Made by a program: the position numbers and the translations under genes. Shown piece after piece: positions 1 through 10,120 of a stretch of 64,000 bases of DNA. How positions within the stretch are numbered: position 1 is the stretch's first letter; every line of letters begins with the position of its first letter. Origin of the DNA: Gemmatimonadaceae bacterium (lineage in GTDB: Bacteria > Gemmatimonadota > Gemmatimonadetes > Gemmatimonadales > Gemmatimonadaceae); NCBI GenBank assembly GCA_025362035.1, contig JANYIN010000126.1, positions 1 to 64,000 on the forward strand. Reading direction: 5' to 3'. The notes beneath the pieces are model-generated. The model ran no database searches, had not been told where the DNA came from, and saw only the letters and a program-made list of their open reading frames with translations.

Positions 1-621
1 GACATCGAGACCGGGCGTTTCCGCCTGTTCCGGACGCATGTAGGCCACGGTGCCGACCGTGGCACCGCCTCTCGTCACGAACGGCGAGTCGGTGAGCTGC
101 TGACCAATGGCCTTGGCGATGCCGAAGTCGATGATCTTCGGTTGCGGCGTGCCATCCTGTTCTACGACCAGGATGTTCGACGGCTTGAGATCGCGGTGGA
201 TTACACCCTTTTGATGTGCATGCTGCACCGCGCTGCAGATCGCGACGAACAGTTCCAGTCGCTGCCGCGTCGTGAGACGGCGCGTGTCGCAGTACTCCGT
301 CAAGGGCAGTCCCCGCACCAACTCCATCGCAAAGTACGGTTCGCCGTCGTCGGTCTCGCCCGCATGATACACCTGCGCGATGCCCGGGTGATCCATCAGC
401 GCCAGCGCCTGCCGTTCCGCATCGAACCGCGGAATCACATCGCTCGAGGCAGGCCCGGCGCGCACGATCTTGATGGCGACGCTTCGCCGGACGGCGCCCC
501 GCTCGAGCGCTTCGTAGACGGTCCCCATACCTCCCTCGCCGAGCACGCCGACGAGGTGATATGGACCGATCACATCGTGCGGTGGGACGACGGCAGAGGG
601 GTCGGTGCCTTCACGGTTCAT
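1..621 (-). CDS. Serine/threonine protein kinase, N-terminal part (cut by window edge)
   Basis: Reading leftward from an ATG at 621, 207 codons stay open to the window edge, so only the N-terminal part of a Hanks-type Ser/Thr kinase is present. The glycine-rich loop GEGGMGTVYEA is at about residues 29-39, the ATP-anchoring Lys is K51 in SVAIK, the catalytic loop HRDLKPSN is at 142-149 and DFG is at 165-167. The activation segment leads to GTVAYMRPEQA near 190-200. All catalytic residues visible are intact, so an active kinase is expected. PknB-like kinases phosphorylate protein Ser/Thr; many carry a transmembrane and sensor region after the kinase, which here would lie outside the window. The start is supported because the kinase fold begins about 20 residues in. 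Substrate is unknown. Confidence 0.93.
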   Translation of the reverse strand, partial: MNREGTDPSAVVPPHDVIGPYHLVGVLGEGGMGTVYEALERGAVRRSVAIKIVRAGPASSDVIPRFDAERQALALMDHPGIAQVYHAGETDDGEPYFAMELVRGLPLTEYCDTRRLTTRQRLELFVAICSAVQHAHQKGVIHRDLKPSNILVVEQDGTPQPKIIDFGIAKAIGQQLTDSPFVTRGGATVGTVAYMRPEQAETPGLDV

Positions 622-682
622 GGCGAGGGTCGGAAGAAACACGGTAGGGGCGCACACTCGATGGTGCCGCCGTGCTACGTCG

Positions 683-1144
683 TCACTTGATCATCAGCTC
701 GGGATCGATATTGAACGGAACACTTCCGCCATTGGCCACGGGACAACTGGACATGATGGTGTACGGATACGCGATTCCCTGGACGGGCCCATTCGGAAAT
801 CGTGGTCTTGCCAACACCATGATGCCGCGTTGCCTTATGGCCGCTGACGTATCGATGGTGAATGGAAACGTGTTCGAATTCTTGCCAACGATCGAAAAGG
901 CGACATTTCCGGTGTTGGTCCACGCCACGGAGTCGCCGAGGGCGACGGACTTCCTCAACGCGGACACGACGGCGAGCCCAGCCCCCCCGCTGTAGCAGTT
1001 GATACCGACGTTGATGTTCGCTTGACCGGGCGCGTCAACGGACTCCAACGTCGGCCTGATTAGTGAAGGACCTTTGTAACAAGACGGCGCCAGTATGAGC
1101 AGAGCGGCGAGCCCAAAGACCCTGAGCGGTACTTTTCGCGGCAT
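683..1144 (-). CDS. Hypothetical lipoprotein
   Basis: I recognise no family. From the ATG at 1144 the product is 153 residues and opens with a lipoprotein signal: positive n-region (MPRKVPLR), hydrophobic stretch and a lipobox-like LAPSC with Cys at residue 22, so export and lipid anchoring are likely. The reading frame continues upstream to 1204 but those 20 residues are hydrophilic and would mask the signal, so the internal Met is chosen. The remainder is Gly/Asn/Ser-rich and mostly beta-like, with VAWTNTGNVAFSIVGK, which resembles cupredoxin- or Ig-like surface proteins without metal ligands I can confirm. It sits on the same strand between the M61 peptidase and the kinase gene. Function unknown. 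Confidence 0.6.
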   Translation of the reverse strand: MPRKVPLRVFGLAALLILAPSCYKGPSLIRPTLESVDAPGQANINVGINCYSGGAGLAVVSALRKSVALGDSVAWTNTGNVAFSIVGKNSNTFPFTIDTSAAIRQRGIMVLARPRFPNGPVQGIAYPYTIMSSCPVANGGSVPFNIDPELMIK

Positions 1145-1284
1145 GGTCAGCTCCAACAGTGGGTAGAGGGCAGGGAGCTTGGCACTGTGGGGTTCGTCGC
1201 GCAAGGCAGACGGGTGTCGGCACGGGTCAGCCCCGACGCGATCGCTGGGGAGCTATCTCCCGGCGGTGCGCGCTCCTGATGCCC

Positions 1285-3105
1285 TCAGCGCGGCGCAATC
1301 CAGGCGTCGAGCCGAGACCGCTCGTCAGCACTGGCATCCGAACGCACGGCCAGCGTCCAGGCCCTGAGCGGAGCGACGCCGAGCACCACATCTACCCGCC
1401 GCGACTCGCCGTGGCGGGACACGAGCAGCGTGATCCTCGACGCCGGCGCGTACTGTGAAAGCCGGTCGGCGAGCCCGTTGGTGGCCAACGGAAATCCGTC
1501 AATCGAAACAATCTCGTCGTCCACGTCCAATCCCGAGCCGTACGCCGGCGTGCCGCGGGGCACCTGGGCCACGATCAGCCGGCCCCCGGAGACGCGCGTC
1601 GCAATGCCGAGCCATGGCTGGTCGCGGGGAGCCTCCCGCGCGAACTCGAGGCCATAGAGTGCCAGCATTTCGGTGTAGTCCAACTCCGCCGTGCCGTCCA
1701 CCGCGAGCCGGAAGAACTCGCCGAGGTCGGTGCCGGCAACTTCGCTGGCGACGGCGCGGAACTGCGCCGACGTATATCCGTGGTCGCCGCTGTAGCGATC
1801 ATATGCGAGCCGCATCACATCGTCCAGCGTCTTCACGCCGCGCGTCAGGCGGCGGATTCTCGCGTCGAGCAACAGGGCGACCAGCGAGCCCTTGGTGTAG
1901 TAGCTGATGGAGACGTTCGCCGAGTTCTCGTCCGGACGGTATTGCTTGATCCACGCGTCGTACGAGGCCATCTCGAGCGGCTGGACCAACCGGCCGGGTG
2001 TCGTCTGGAGTGCGCGGATCGCCGCGGAGACGTCCGCCAGCGTTTGTTCGCGCGACGCGAGCCCGCTTCGTCCATTCAGCATCCAGCTGTAATAGTCCGT
2101 GAACCCTTCTGCGACCCACAGATTCTGGGTGTGCACTTCACTCTCGTAGTCGAAGGGACCGAGCTCCACGGGCCGAAGCCGCTTCACGTTCCACGCGTGT
2201 GTGAACTCGTGGGCAACGAGTGACAGCCAATCGTGATATTCGGCTGGCGTTCTCGTACTCCAGCGATCGGCGAACAGTACGGTCGATGCCTTGTGCTCGA
2301 TACCGTCGTAGCTGTCGGTGAGAATGTTGAAGAACACGTAGCGTTCATAGGGCAGGAAGCCCCAAAGCGTCTTCGCGGCGCGCACGATGCGTTCCACGTC
2401 CGCGGCGGAGCGCGCGCCGTTCCATAGGGTCGTGTCGCCGACGTTCACGAGCGCGTGCTTCACGCCATCGACCGCGAATTCGCGGACGCTTGGATTCCCG
2501 GCGAGAATGGGCGAATCGACGAGCATGTCGAAGTTTGCAGCGCGATAGTGATGCGCCTGTCCGTCCACGACCGCCGGAAGCGGCGTGACGGACCGCGCCC
2601 ACTGGGTGGGCAGCTGCAGCAAGACGTCGTGCGGACGACTGATCTTCTCCGCCAGGGTGATGAAAGTGGGCGCGCCGTTCACGAGCGCGTAGCTATCGTC
2701 CACCCAGTCGAGCCGCGCGGCCCGTTCGTGCGCGTAGAGGCGGTAGGTCACGACGACTTCGGAGGCGCCTCCGGTCTGCACGAGCCAGCGATTCTTGCGG
2801 GATTTCTGGATCGAAAGCGCCTGTCCCGCCGCCGTCCGCGCCTGGACCCCCTCCACATTGCGGGCGAACTCACGCACCAGATACGACCCAGGCGTCCACA
2901 CGGCCATCATCAACTCGATGGACGGCTTGCCCGAAGAGGGATAGGTGCCTTCGACCTCGATATAATGGGTGCGCGGTTCGGGAAAGCGCAGCACATACCG
3001 GATGGGAGCGGGTTGCTGCGCGTTCGAACGGGCTGCGACCAGCGCGGTGAGCGTGAGCGTCGCGGCCAGGAGACGCGCGGTCAATACGGGACGAAAGGGT
3101 GCCAT
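1285..3105 (-). CDS. Exported M61-family metallopeptidase with C-terminal PDZ domain
   Basis: A 606-residue protein with an N-terminal signal peptide ending near AARSNAQ (residue 30). The N-terminal half matches the M61 beta-rich domain (TPGSYLVREFARNVEGV about 71-87). The thermolysin-like catalytic domain carries HEFTHAW at 299-305, giving Zn ligands H299 and H303 and catalytic E300, followed by the typical NVKRLRP. Residues of about 490-580 form a PDZ domain (PWLGIATRVSGG, then ASRITLLVSRHG), the usual C-terminal module in this family. M61 enzymes (glycyl aminopeptidase type) cleave N-terminal residues from peptides; a periplasmic site is inferred from the signal. The start ATG at 3105 puts the signal at the N-terminus. 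A same-strand zinc-ribbon gene ends 17 bp upstream, so cotranscription is possible. Confidence 0.93.
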   Translation of the reverse strand: MAPFRPVLTARLLAATLTLTALVAARSNAQQPAPIRYVLRFPEPRTHYIEVEGTYPSSGKPSIELMMAVWTPGSYLVREFARNVEGVQARTAAGQALSIQKSRKNRWLVQTGGASEVVVTYRLYAHERAARLDWVDDSYALVNGAPTFITLAEKISRPHDVLLQLPTQWARSVTPLPAVVDGQAHHYRAANFDMLVDSPILAGNPSVREFAVDGVKHALVNVGDTTLWNGARSAADVERIVRAAKTLWGFLPYERYVFFNILTDSYDGIEHKASTVLFADRWSTRTPAEYHDWLSLVAHEFTHAWNVKRLRPVELGPFDYESEVHTQNLWVAEGFTDYYSWMLNGRSGLASREQTLADVSAAIRALQTTPGRLVQPLEMASYDAWIKQYRPDENSANVSISYYTKGSLVALLLDARIRRLTRGVKTLDDVMRLAYDRYSGDHGYTSAQFRAVASEVAGTDLGEFFRLAVDGTAELDYTEMLALYGLEFAREAPRDQPWLGIATRVSGGRLIVAQVPRGTPAYGSGLDVDDEIVSIDGFPLATNGLADRLSQYAPASRITLLVSRHGESRRVDVVLGVAPLRAWTLAVRSDASADERSRLDAWIAPR

Positions 3106-3121
3106 GGAATCGGGCGTGAGA

Positions 3122-3547
3122 TCAGGTGGCGGTGAACCGCGGAGGCAGGCCCCTCACGGCAACGCCCGTGGGCAGCGGGGGTGTCGGCGGAGCGATCATG
3201 CCGTTGTCCTCGGCGCCCGGAGCGGACACGGGCTGATTGGGCAGGCTGTGCAGCGAGCGAAAGATCTGTGCAGCCAGCAGCGCGCTCACGGCGGCGAAGG
3301 CCGCGCCCGCAATCATGAGCCGCTTCCGCGTCTTCGGGTCGAGCCGCGCGGGCTCCTGGCGAATCGACGGGGGCGCAGTACCGGCCGACACCTTGGGCGT
3401 GCGGGCACGCGGTTCCCGCTTGGACTTCTTCCTCCGCTCAGCGACGATCTTGACCTTACGACCGCACTTTCGGCACTGGATGAGCTTTCCGATGTGCTCG
3501 TCGCTCGCGTGATAGACCTCTTTGCACTTGCAGGTGACCGTGGGCAT
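3122..3547 (-). CDS. Zinc-ribbon protein with one membrane segment
   Basis: From the internal ATG at 3547 this gives 141 residues beginning MPTVTCKCKEVY. A CxC and a CxxC (CKC, then CRKC near residue 27) bracket about 20 residues, forming a zinc-ribbon of the type found at the N-terminus of many small membrane proteins. It is followed by a strongly basic Lys/Arg segment, a Pro-rich stretch, one hydrophobic helix (LMIAGAAFAAVSALLAAQIF, about 83-102) and a Pro-rich tail, so it is a single-pass membrane protein with a cytosolic ribbon. The frame is open upstream to 3730, but the family-like ribbon starts right at this Met. It lies 17 bp upstream of the M61 gene and diverges from the S9 peptidase gene. 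No enzymatic function is suggested. Confidence 0.7.
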   Translation of the reverse strand: MPTVTCKCKEVYHASDEHIGKLIQCRKCGRKVKIVAERRKKSKREPRARTPKVSAGTAPPSIRQEPARLDPKTRKRLMIAGAAFAAVSALLAAQIFRSLHSLPNQPVSAPGAEDNGMIAPPTPPLPTGVAVRGLPPRFTAT

Positions 3548-3741
3548 GGAGGGTCGCAAGCGATGATGGGGAATGAACTCAATTGTGGGACGAGCAGCCC
3601 GCTGCTCTTGATCTTCCAAGCTACCACGCGTAGTACGGAGTATCGACCTCGCGCCGCTGATTCCGGAGATCATAGCGCTCCCAGTCCCCTCACCGCTACA
3701 ACCAGCCAGCATTCTTTTCTGTCGGCGCACCGGAGGATTCC

Positions 3742-5946
3742 ATGAAACGCCTTGCTTTCTCGTTCGCTATCGTCGTCGCGGGGACTCCCGCTATGGCGCA
3801 GTCAGCCCATGTCTATACGTCTGCCGACTACGACCGCGCGTCGAGCCAACTGGCGCCCAGTCTCGCCGGCCTCGTCGTGGGCGGCAGCGTCACCGCCAAC
3901 TGGCTCCCGGACGGTCGATTCTGGTACCGCAACACCACCGCGAATGGCGCGGAGCAAGTCCTCGTGGATCCCGCAACGAAGTCGCGAACGATCTGCGATG
4001 CGACGCGCAGCAATTGTCCTGGAGTGCCGGCCGACACCACTACGCCGAGCGGCGGACGCGGTGGTCGCGCGGGAGGGGCCGGCCGGGGATCCGGACCGGG
4101 CAACGCAGCGCTTTCGCCCGATGGCACGCGCGCCGCGTTCATCAAGGATTGGAACCTCTGGGTACGCGACGTCGCGACGGGGCGAGAGAAGCAACTGACC
4201 ACGGATGGGGCAAAGGATTTCGGTTACGCCACCGACAACGCCGGCTGGGCGGGTAGCGATCGCGCCATTCTGCTGTGGTCGCCCGACTCGAAGAAGATCG
4301 CGACGTCGCAGCAGGACGAACGCCACGTGGGCGACATGTACCTCGTGGAGACCAAGGCCGGTCACCCCAACCTCAAGGAGTGGAAGTATCCGCTCCCCGG
4401 CGACAGCGTCGTGGCAATGTTGCAGCGCGTGATCATCGAAGTGGACGCTGGCCGGGTGATTCGCCTCAAACAGCCGCCCGACTTTCACCGTTCCACGATC
4501 GGCGACAACATCACGATGGCCGACTACAACTGGAGCCCGGATGGTTCCAGGCTGGCATTCGTGTCCACGTCACGAGACCACAAACAGGCCATCTTCAAGG
4601 TGGCCGACGCCACAACAGGTGACGTACGCACGGTGTTCGAGGAGACCGCGCCCACGCACTTCGAATCCCGCACCGGCTGGCGTATGCTCTGGGCGACCAA
4701 TGAAATCGTCTGGTATTCGCAACGCGACGATTGGGGCCAGCTTTACCTCTACGATCTGAACACCGGCCAGCTCAAGAACAGGATCACCAGCGGCCAGGGT
4801 CCGGTCACCCAGATCGCTCGGCTCGACGAGAAGACACGCGTTGTATGGTATGCGGCGAATGGACGCGAGAACGGGCAGGATCCGTACTTCGCGCACTTCT
4901 ACCGCATCGGGCTGGATGGCAAGGGACCGCAGGTGTCCCTCACGCCGGACAACGGCGATCACGCCGTGCAGCTGTCGCCCAACGGACGCTATCTCGTTGA
5001 CACCTACTCCACGGCCGATGTGCCGCCCGCGGTCACACTGCGCGACGCGGACGGCACCATGGTGATGCCGCTCGAAAAGGCCGATGTCTCCAGACTGTTC
5101 GCTACGGGCTGGAAGCCACCTATCCAAATCAAGGCGAAGGCGGCCGACGGAACCACGGATCTCTACGGCATGATGTTCGTGCCCCGCCACCTCGAACCAG
5201 GCAAGAAGTACCCGATCATCAACAACGCGTATCCCGGCCCGCAGAGCGGGAGCGTCGGCGCCCGTGCGTTCGCCATGGCACGCGGCGACAAGCAGGCCCT
5301 CGCGGAGCTCGGCTTCGTCGTCGTGTCCCTCGACGGGCGTGGCACACCGGGCCGCTCCAAGTCATTCCATGATGCGTACTATGGCCGCATGGGTCGCGAC
5401 AACACCGTGCCCGACCAGGTCGCGGCCATGAAGGATCTCGCGAAACAATATCCGTACATCGACATCGACAAAGCAGCGATGTGGGGGCATTCCGGTGGCG
5501 GATTCATCACCGCCGACGCGTTGTTCCGGTTTCCGGACTTCTTCAAGGTCGGCATCGCCGAGTCGGGCAATCACGACCAGCGGGTGTACGAAGACGACTG
5601 GGGCGAGCGCTATCAGGGCCTGCTCGAGAAAACACCGGATGGCAAGGACAGCTACGACATCGAAGCCAATCAGACATTCGCGAAGGACCTGAAGGGGCAC
5701 CTCCTGCTCGCGCACGGCACAATGGACAACAACGTGCCGCCGTACAACACACTGCTCGTGGCCGAGGCGCTCATCAAGGCGAACAAGGACTTCGATCTCC
5801 TGATGCTGCCCAACCAGCCTCATGGCTATGGGAACATGTCGAACTACATGATGCGTCGTCGCTGGGACTATTTCGTGAAATGGCTCGCTGCCGGCGTGCC
5901 GCCCACGGAGTACGAAATCAAGACGATCACGCGTCCAGTTCCCTGA
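3742..5946 (+). CDS. Exported S9-family peptidase, dipeptidyl-peptidase IV-like
   Basis: A 734-residue protein with a signal peptide (cleavage about after PAMAQ, residue 20), an N-terminal DPP-IV-type beta-propeller and a C-terminal prolyl-oligopeptidase alpha/beta-hydrolase domain. The catalytic triad is visible: S584 in GHSGGG, D662 in HGTMDNNVPP and H694 in QPHGYG. DPP-IV enzymes remove Xaa-Pro/Ala dipeptides from peptide N-termini; a periplasmic role in peptide use is inferred. An unusual Gly/Arg/Ala-rich insertion near residues 103-120 follows TTTPSGG and likely forms a loop in the propeller. The ATG at 3742 is preceded by GGAGGA (3732-3737), which fixes the start. The DUF2157 gene follows after 14 bp on the same strand. 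Confidence 0.93.
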   Translation: MKRLAFSFAIVVAGTPAMAQSAHVYTSADYDRASSQLAPSLAGLVVGGSVTANWLPDGRFWYRNTTANGAEQVLVDPATKSRTICDATRSNCPGVPADTTTPSGGRGGRAGGAGRGSGPGNAALSPDGTRAAFIKDWNLWVRDVATGREKQLTTDGAKDFGYATDNAGWAGSDRAILLWSPDSKKIATSQQDERHVGDMYLVETKAGHPNLKEWKYPLPGDSVVAMLQRVIIEVDAGRVIRLKQPPDFHRSTIGDNITMADYNWSPDGSRLAFVSTSRDHKQAIFKVADATTGDVRTVFEETAPTHFESRTGWRMLWATNEIVWYSQRDDWGQLYLYDLNTGQLKNRITSGQGPVTQIARLDEKTRVVWYAANGRENGQDPYFAHFYRIGLDGKGPQVSLTPDNGDHAVQLSPNGRYLVDTYSTADVPPAVTLRDADGTMVMPLEKADVSRLFATGWKPPIQIKAKAADGTTDLYGMMFVPRHLEPGKKYPIINNAYPGPQSGSVGARAFAMARGDKQALAELGFVVVSLDGRGTPGRSKSFHDAYYGRMGRDNTVPDQVAAMKDLAKQYPYIDIDKAAMWGHSGGGFITADALFRFPDFFKVGIAESGNHDQRVYEDDWGERYQGLLEKTPDGKDSYDIEANQTFAKDLKGHLLLAHGTMDNNVPPYNTLLVAEALIKANKDFDLLMLPNQPHGYGNMSNYMMRRRWDYFVKWLAAGVPPTEYEIKTITRPVP

Positions 5947-5960
5947 GTGCCAGCCTGAAC

Positions 5961-7238
5961 GTGGCGAAAGCACCTTCGGATGCTGTCCGCAGGCTGATCG
6001 CCGCTGCCACCGAACGCGGGATCATCAGTGCGCCACAGGGTGTTGCGCTCAGCCAGTTGCAGGCTGAGATGGAGGCTGCGCCCGTTCAAGCGGAAGCGGC
6101 ACGCGGGTTCAACTCCGTCACGGTGGCGTACGCCATCGGCGCCATGCTTGTGGTATTCTCGGCGATCTGGTTTCTCGCGGACAACTGGCACTCGCTCGGT
6201 CCCTGGGGCGTGCTCGCCGTCGCCCTGGTGTACGGCGGTTTTCTCGTGGGCAGCAGCATGTGGTTGGAACTTCATGGCTTCCGGCAGGCGTCGTCGATTG
6301 CGCTCATGCTGGCGGTCACGCTGGTGCCCGTGGCGGCATGGAGCCTCGAGGTCGTCACGGGACTCTGGCCGGCCGGCGTCGAGAACGGCTGGCTCGACGA
6401 CTCGACGCAGTGGATATCGGTGTGCTGGCTGATCGTCGACCTCGTCACGCTGCTGGCCGCGCTGCTGGCGTTCGACTGGCGCCCGGGCGCAGCGTTGACG
6501 ATTCCCCTGGCGGTCATGCTGTGGAGCCTGGGGCTGCACCTGTCGCGTGCCGTAGCCGGCGAGTCCCTGGTGGGTTCGTTCGATCAATGGCTCATGCTGG
6601 CCAATGGACTGCTCGTCTGTGCCGTTGCCGGCGAAATCGACCGCTGGCAGGCGCGGGCTCGAACGCGGGGCAGCCAATGCGTGGGAGACGGCGATCTCGC
6701 TCTCTTCTTCTGGCAAATCGGACTGCTCGCCTTTGCCATCGGCTACATGTCCCTCTGGACGCGTGCGGGGGCCTGGCGCCACCTCATGATCGTGGTGGCC
6801 CTGATTCTCGTCATGTTCTCGCTCCTCCTCAACCGGCGGACGCATCTCGTCTATGGCATGCTGGCACTCTTCGGTTATCTGACGTTCCTCGCGCTGGACG
6901 TCTTCCGACGATACCTCTCGCTGCCTCTCGTCCTTGCTGTATTGGGCATCCTGCTCATTCTGACCACGGTGTGGATCCAGCGACGGTTCCCGCGCCTGGT
7001 GGAGAGAGTGAACGGGGAGCGTGAAGGAGCGCTCCTTCCGCCCCTCGTTACGAGAGGCCCATTCATCCTCACGTTCGCGATCGCGATGCTGTCGATCGTC
7101 GACGTGAAAGAGGACACGCAGAAGCTCGCGTTCGCGCGACAATTGAGGATCATGCAGCTCCACAGCGGCGCTGCGCGCGTACGCTATCCGCGGGCGATCA
7201 CCGTCGGCCGGCCTTTGCCTTCGGCAGGTGTCCATTGA
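5961..7238 (+). CDS. DUF2157-like polytopic membrane protein
   Basis: The chosen start is GTG at 5961, 14 bp after the peptidase stop; it gives 425 residues. The reading frame runs much further upstream but that part lies antiparallel in register to the peptidase coding region and is not real. The N-terminal 45 residues ([19 protein letters not shown]) match the helical segment that opens DUF2157 proteins, followed by about ten hydrophobic helices, for example [20 protein letters not shown] and [10 protein letters not shown]. Role unknown; no catalytic residues can be named. Its last 41 bp overlap the 3' end of the convergent uvrA gene. Confidence 0.72.
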   Translation: MAKAPSDAVRRLIAAATERGIISAPQGVALSQLQAEMEAAPVQAEAARGFNSVTVAYAIGAMLVVFSAIWFLADNWHSLGPWGVLAVALVYGGFLVGSSMWLELHGFRQASSIALMLAVTLVPVAAWSLEVVTGLWPAGVENGWLDDSTQWISVCWLIVDLVTLLAALLAFDWRPGAALTIPLAVMLWSLGLHLSRAVAGESLVGSFDQWLMLANGLLVCAVAGEIDRWQARARTRGSQCVGDGDLALFFWQIGLLAFAIGYMSLWTRAGAWRHLMIVVALILVMFSLLLNRRTHLVYGMLALFGYLTFLALDVFRRYLSLPLVLAVLGILLILTTVWIQRRFPRLVERVNGEREGALLPPLVTRGPFILTFAIAMLSIVDVKEDTQKLAFARQLRIMQLHSGAARVRYPRAITVGRPLPSAGVH

Positions 7239-10116
7239 GAAATGCACCGGTATGCGAGGCCCGGCACGCCGCAATCTCCTCCGGCGTGCCCGTCGCCACC
7301 ACTTCGCCGCCGGCGTGGCCGCCCTCCGGACCGAGATCGATCACGTGATCGGCGGTCTTGATCACGTCCAGGTGGTGCTCGATGAGCAGGGCCGTATGAC
7401 CGGCGTCCACGAGCCCGTTCAGTGCGGCCAGCAACCGATCGACATCAGCGAGATGCAACCCGGTGGTCGGTTCGTCCAGGATGTACAACGTGTGCCGCGA
7501 TCGTTGAAGCTTGCTCAACTCCGTCGCGATCTTGATGCGCTGAGCCTCGCCACCGGATAGCGTCGTCGCCGATTGCCCGAGCGTCAAATAGCCGAGGCCG
7601 AGGTCGCTCAGCACCTCGATCCTCTTGCCGATGGCCGGCTCGCTCCCAAAAAAGGTGACGCCCTCCTCCACCGACATGTTGAGCACGTCGTCGATGGTTT
7701 TTCCGCGCACGGTCACCTCCAGCGTCTCGGCGTTGAAGCGCGCGCCCTTGCATGCGCCGCACGTGACTTCCACATCGGGCATGAAGTACAGCTGCGTCGT
7801 GATCACGCCTTCGCCTTGGCACTCCTCGCACCGCCCACCCTTGACGTTGAAACTGAATCGGCCCGCCTTATAGCCGCGTTCCACGGACAGGGGCGCCCGC
7901 GTGAACAGTTCCCGGATGTTGTCGTAGAATCCGATATACGTTGCTGGATTCGACCGGCTGTTTCGACCGATGGGTGTCTGGTCGATGTTCACGACCTTGT
8001 GCACGTGCTCCATTCCGTCCACGCCCTCGTGTTGGCCCGGCAGAGTGCGCGTGTCGACGAGGTGCTTCCAGAGCGCCTTGTACAGGATGTCGTTCACGAG
8101 CGTGCTCTTCCCGGATCCCGATGCGCCGGTGATCGCGATTAGCGTGCCCAGCGGAAAGCTGACGTCGATGGACTTGAGGTTGTTCGCACTGGCTCCGCGC
8201 ACGGCCAGGAACTTCCCATTGCCGGCCCGCCGCCGCGCCGGCAGGGCAATCGATCGTTTGCCGGAAAAGAACTGACCGGTGGGCGAACTCTTGCACGCCA
8301 GCACGGCAGCGAGCGTTCCCTGTACGACGATTGTACCGCCGTGAACGCCGGGCCCTGGTCCCATCTCGACGATATGATCCGCAGCGCGAATGGTGTCTTC
8401 GTCGTGCTCGACGACGATGACCGTGTTGCCGATGTCGCGCAGCCTCTTGAGTGTCGCGATCATCTTCTCGTTGTCCTTCGGATGCAGTCCGATGCTCGGT
8501 TCGTCGAGCACATAGAGCATGCCCATGAGACCCGAGCCGATCTGCGTGGAGAGACGAATGCGCTGCGATTCGCCGCCCGACAGCGTGCTCGAGCGTCGGT
8601 TGAAATTGAGGTAGTCGAGACCGATTCCGAGGAGGAGCGTGATACGGCCGCGGATCTCGGCGAGCACCTGCTTTCCCGCGTCGGTGCCGCGCCCCGTCGG
8701 TCGCACGGTGCCGAGGAACTCGAAGAGTTCATCGAAGTGAAGCTGCCCCACGTCGAAGATGGTCTTCCCGTCGACGGTAAAGAGCAACCGCGTCGCGCGG
8801 AGACGCGCTCCGTTGCAGTCCGGACACGTATGCTCGATCATCACCTTGTCCAGCCAGGCTTCCATACCGGAACTGCCCTCACCGCCTTGCCGGTATCGCC
8901 GGTACTGGCGCTCAATCCGGCGTGCTATTCCGTGAAAGCCGACTTCGTGCCGCTCCCAGTCTTCACGCCTGGTTTTTGCGCCCGGCGGGGCGACCGTCTT
9001 CATCTTCTTCCCATCGATCCCATACAGCACCTGATGCCGCACGGTCTCCGGCAACCGGTTCCACGGCGTGTCCAGCGAGAAACCGAGCTCCATGGACACC
9101 GCGTACATGATTCGTCCGTCCCACGTATCGGGGTTGTACTTGAACGCCTCGCGCACGAAGCACCCGCCGATGATGCTGCGCTTCGGATCCGGAACCAGTA
9201 GCTCCGGATGCGTCAACTTGTGCACGCCGAGGCCACCGCACGTGCGACAGGCGCTCTCCGGATTGTTGAAGACGAAGTACTCCGGGCCAATGTCGCCGTA
9301 CACGAAATGATGCGAGGCGCTGCACAGGCCGCGATAGAACCGTTCGGCGTCGGCCTTGCTTGCGCCCTTGAGCACCTGCACCTGGAGCAAGCCATCGCCC
9401 ACGAGCAGAGTGCTGGCAATCCCGGCCTTGATCGCCTTTTCGTGTCGGCGTCCGACGATGAAACGGTCCACGATCGCATCCATGTGGCGGACTTTCGATT
9501 CGTCGAGATTCACCTCGGCCGAGATATCCACCAGCTTGCCGTCGATGATGAGCTGCCGGCAGCCCTTCTTGCGAACGTCGGTGAAGACGAATTCCAACTC
9601 CTCGCCGTATACCTCGAATACCGGTGCGCGGAGCTCGATCTCGGCACCATCCGGCAGCGCGAGTATGGCGTCGAGAATCTGGCTCCGCGTGCGACTGGGC
9701 ACCGATTCTCCGGTGCGCGGGCAGTGCGGGTGCGCGATTGTAGCGTAGAGGAGGTTGAGGTAGCTGGCGATATCCGTCATCGTGCCCACCGTCGAGCGCG
9801 GATTGCTGGCGGTCGTCTTCTGCTCGATCGAGACCACGGGAGAGAGCCCGAACACGAAGTCCACGTCCGGCTTTGCCACCTGCGCGACGAATCGCTTGGC
9901 GTAGCTCGACAGCGATTCCATGTACCGTCGCTGCCCTTCGGCGTAGATGGTGTCGAATGCCAGACTGGACTTTCCGGAGCCTGAGAGTCCCGTGATGACG
10001 ACGAGCCGATCGCGCGGAATCTCGATCGAGATGTTCTTCAGGTTGTGCACGCGCGCGCCCTGCACGGCGATCGTGGTACGCGCGCCGGCGGCGGATGGTC
10101 GTCTCGACGTCTTCAT
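7198..10116 (-). CDS. uvrA: UvrA-family excinuclease ATPase subunit
   Basis: A 972-residue UvrA: two ABC ATPase modules with zinc fingers. The first Walker A GLSGSGKS is at 43-50 and the second GASGSGKST lies in the C-terminal half; ABC signatures LSGGESQRI and LSGGEAQRI are both present, each followed by a YVLDEP/YILDEP Walker B. Zinc-finger cysteines appear as [16 protein letters not shown], and CEECQGEG...CGACKGAR. UvrA recognises bulky DNA damage with UvrB in nucleotide excision repair. Details depart from canonical UvrA (for example [15 protein letters not shown] in the C-terminal zinc module), so it may be a UvrA paralogue rather than the sole housekeeping copy; I cannot decide from the window. 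The ATG at 10116 starts 4 bp after the upstream nucleotidyltransferase stop, which suggests cotranscription. Confidence 0.95.
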   Translation of the reverse strand: MKTSRRPSAAGARTTIAVQGARVHNLKNISIEIPRDRLVVITGLSGSGKSSLAFDTIYAEGQRRYMESLSSYAKRFVAQVAKPDVDFVFGLSPVVSIEQKTTASNPRSTVGTMTDIASYLNLLYATIAHPHCPRTGESVPSRTRSQILDAILALPDGAEIELRAPVFEVYGEELEFVFTDVRKKGCRQLIIDGKLVDISAEVNLDESKVRHMDAIVDRFIVGRRHEKAIKAGIASTLLVGDGLLQVQVLKGASKADAERFYRGLCSASHHFVYGDIGPEYFVFNNPESACRTCGGLGVHKLTHPELLVPDPKRSIIGGCFVREAFKYNPDTWDGRIMYAVSMELGFSLDTPWNRLPETVRHQVLYGIDGKKMKTVAPPGAKTRREDWERHEVGFHGIARRIERQYRRYRQGGEGSSGMEAWLDKVMIEHTCPDCNGARLRATRLLFTVDGKTIFDVGQLHFDELFEFLGTVRPTGRGTDAGKQVLAEIRGRITLLLGIGLDYLNFNRRSSTLSGGESQRIRLSTQIGSGLMGMLYVLDEPSIGLHPKDNEKMIATLKRLRDIGNTVIVVEHDEDTIRAADHIVEMGPGPGVHGGTIVVQGTLAAVLACKSSPTGQFFSGKRSIALPARRRAGNGKFLAVRGASANNLKSIDVSFPLGTLIAITGASGSGKSTLVNDILYKALWKHLVDTRTLPGQHEGVDGMEHVHKVVNIDQTPIGRNSRSNPATYIGFYDNIRELFTRAPLSVERGYKAGRFSFNVKGGRCEECQGEGVITTQLYFMPDVEVTCGACKGARFNAETLEVTVRGKTIDDVLNMSVEEGVTFFGSEPAIGKRIEVLSDLGLGYLTLGQSATTLSGGEAQRIKIATELSKLQRSRHTLYILDEPTTGLHLADVDRLLAALNGLVDAGHTALLIEHHLDVIKTADHVIDLGPEGGHAGGEVVATGTPEEIAACRASHTGAFLNGHLPKAKAGRR

Positions 10117-10120
10117 GGAA

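Noticed and set aside
1248-1261. Short hairpin GGGAG-CTAT-CTCCC downstream of the M61 gene
   Set aside because: Five base pairs without a U-tract is common by chance in DNA of this base composition.
5868-7274. A long minus-strand frame of 468 codons opposite the DUF2157 gene
   Set aside because: It is rich in Arg, His, Gln and Glu with no domain, typical of an antisense frame; the plus-strand frame has membrane helices and a plausible start.
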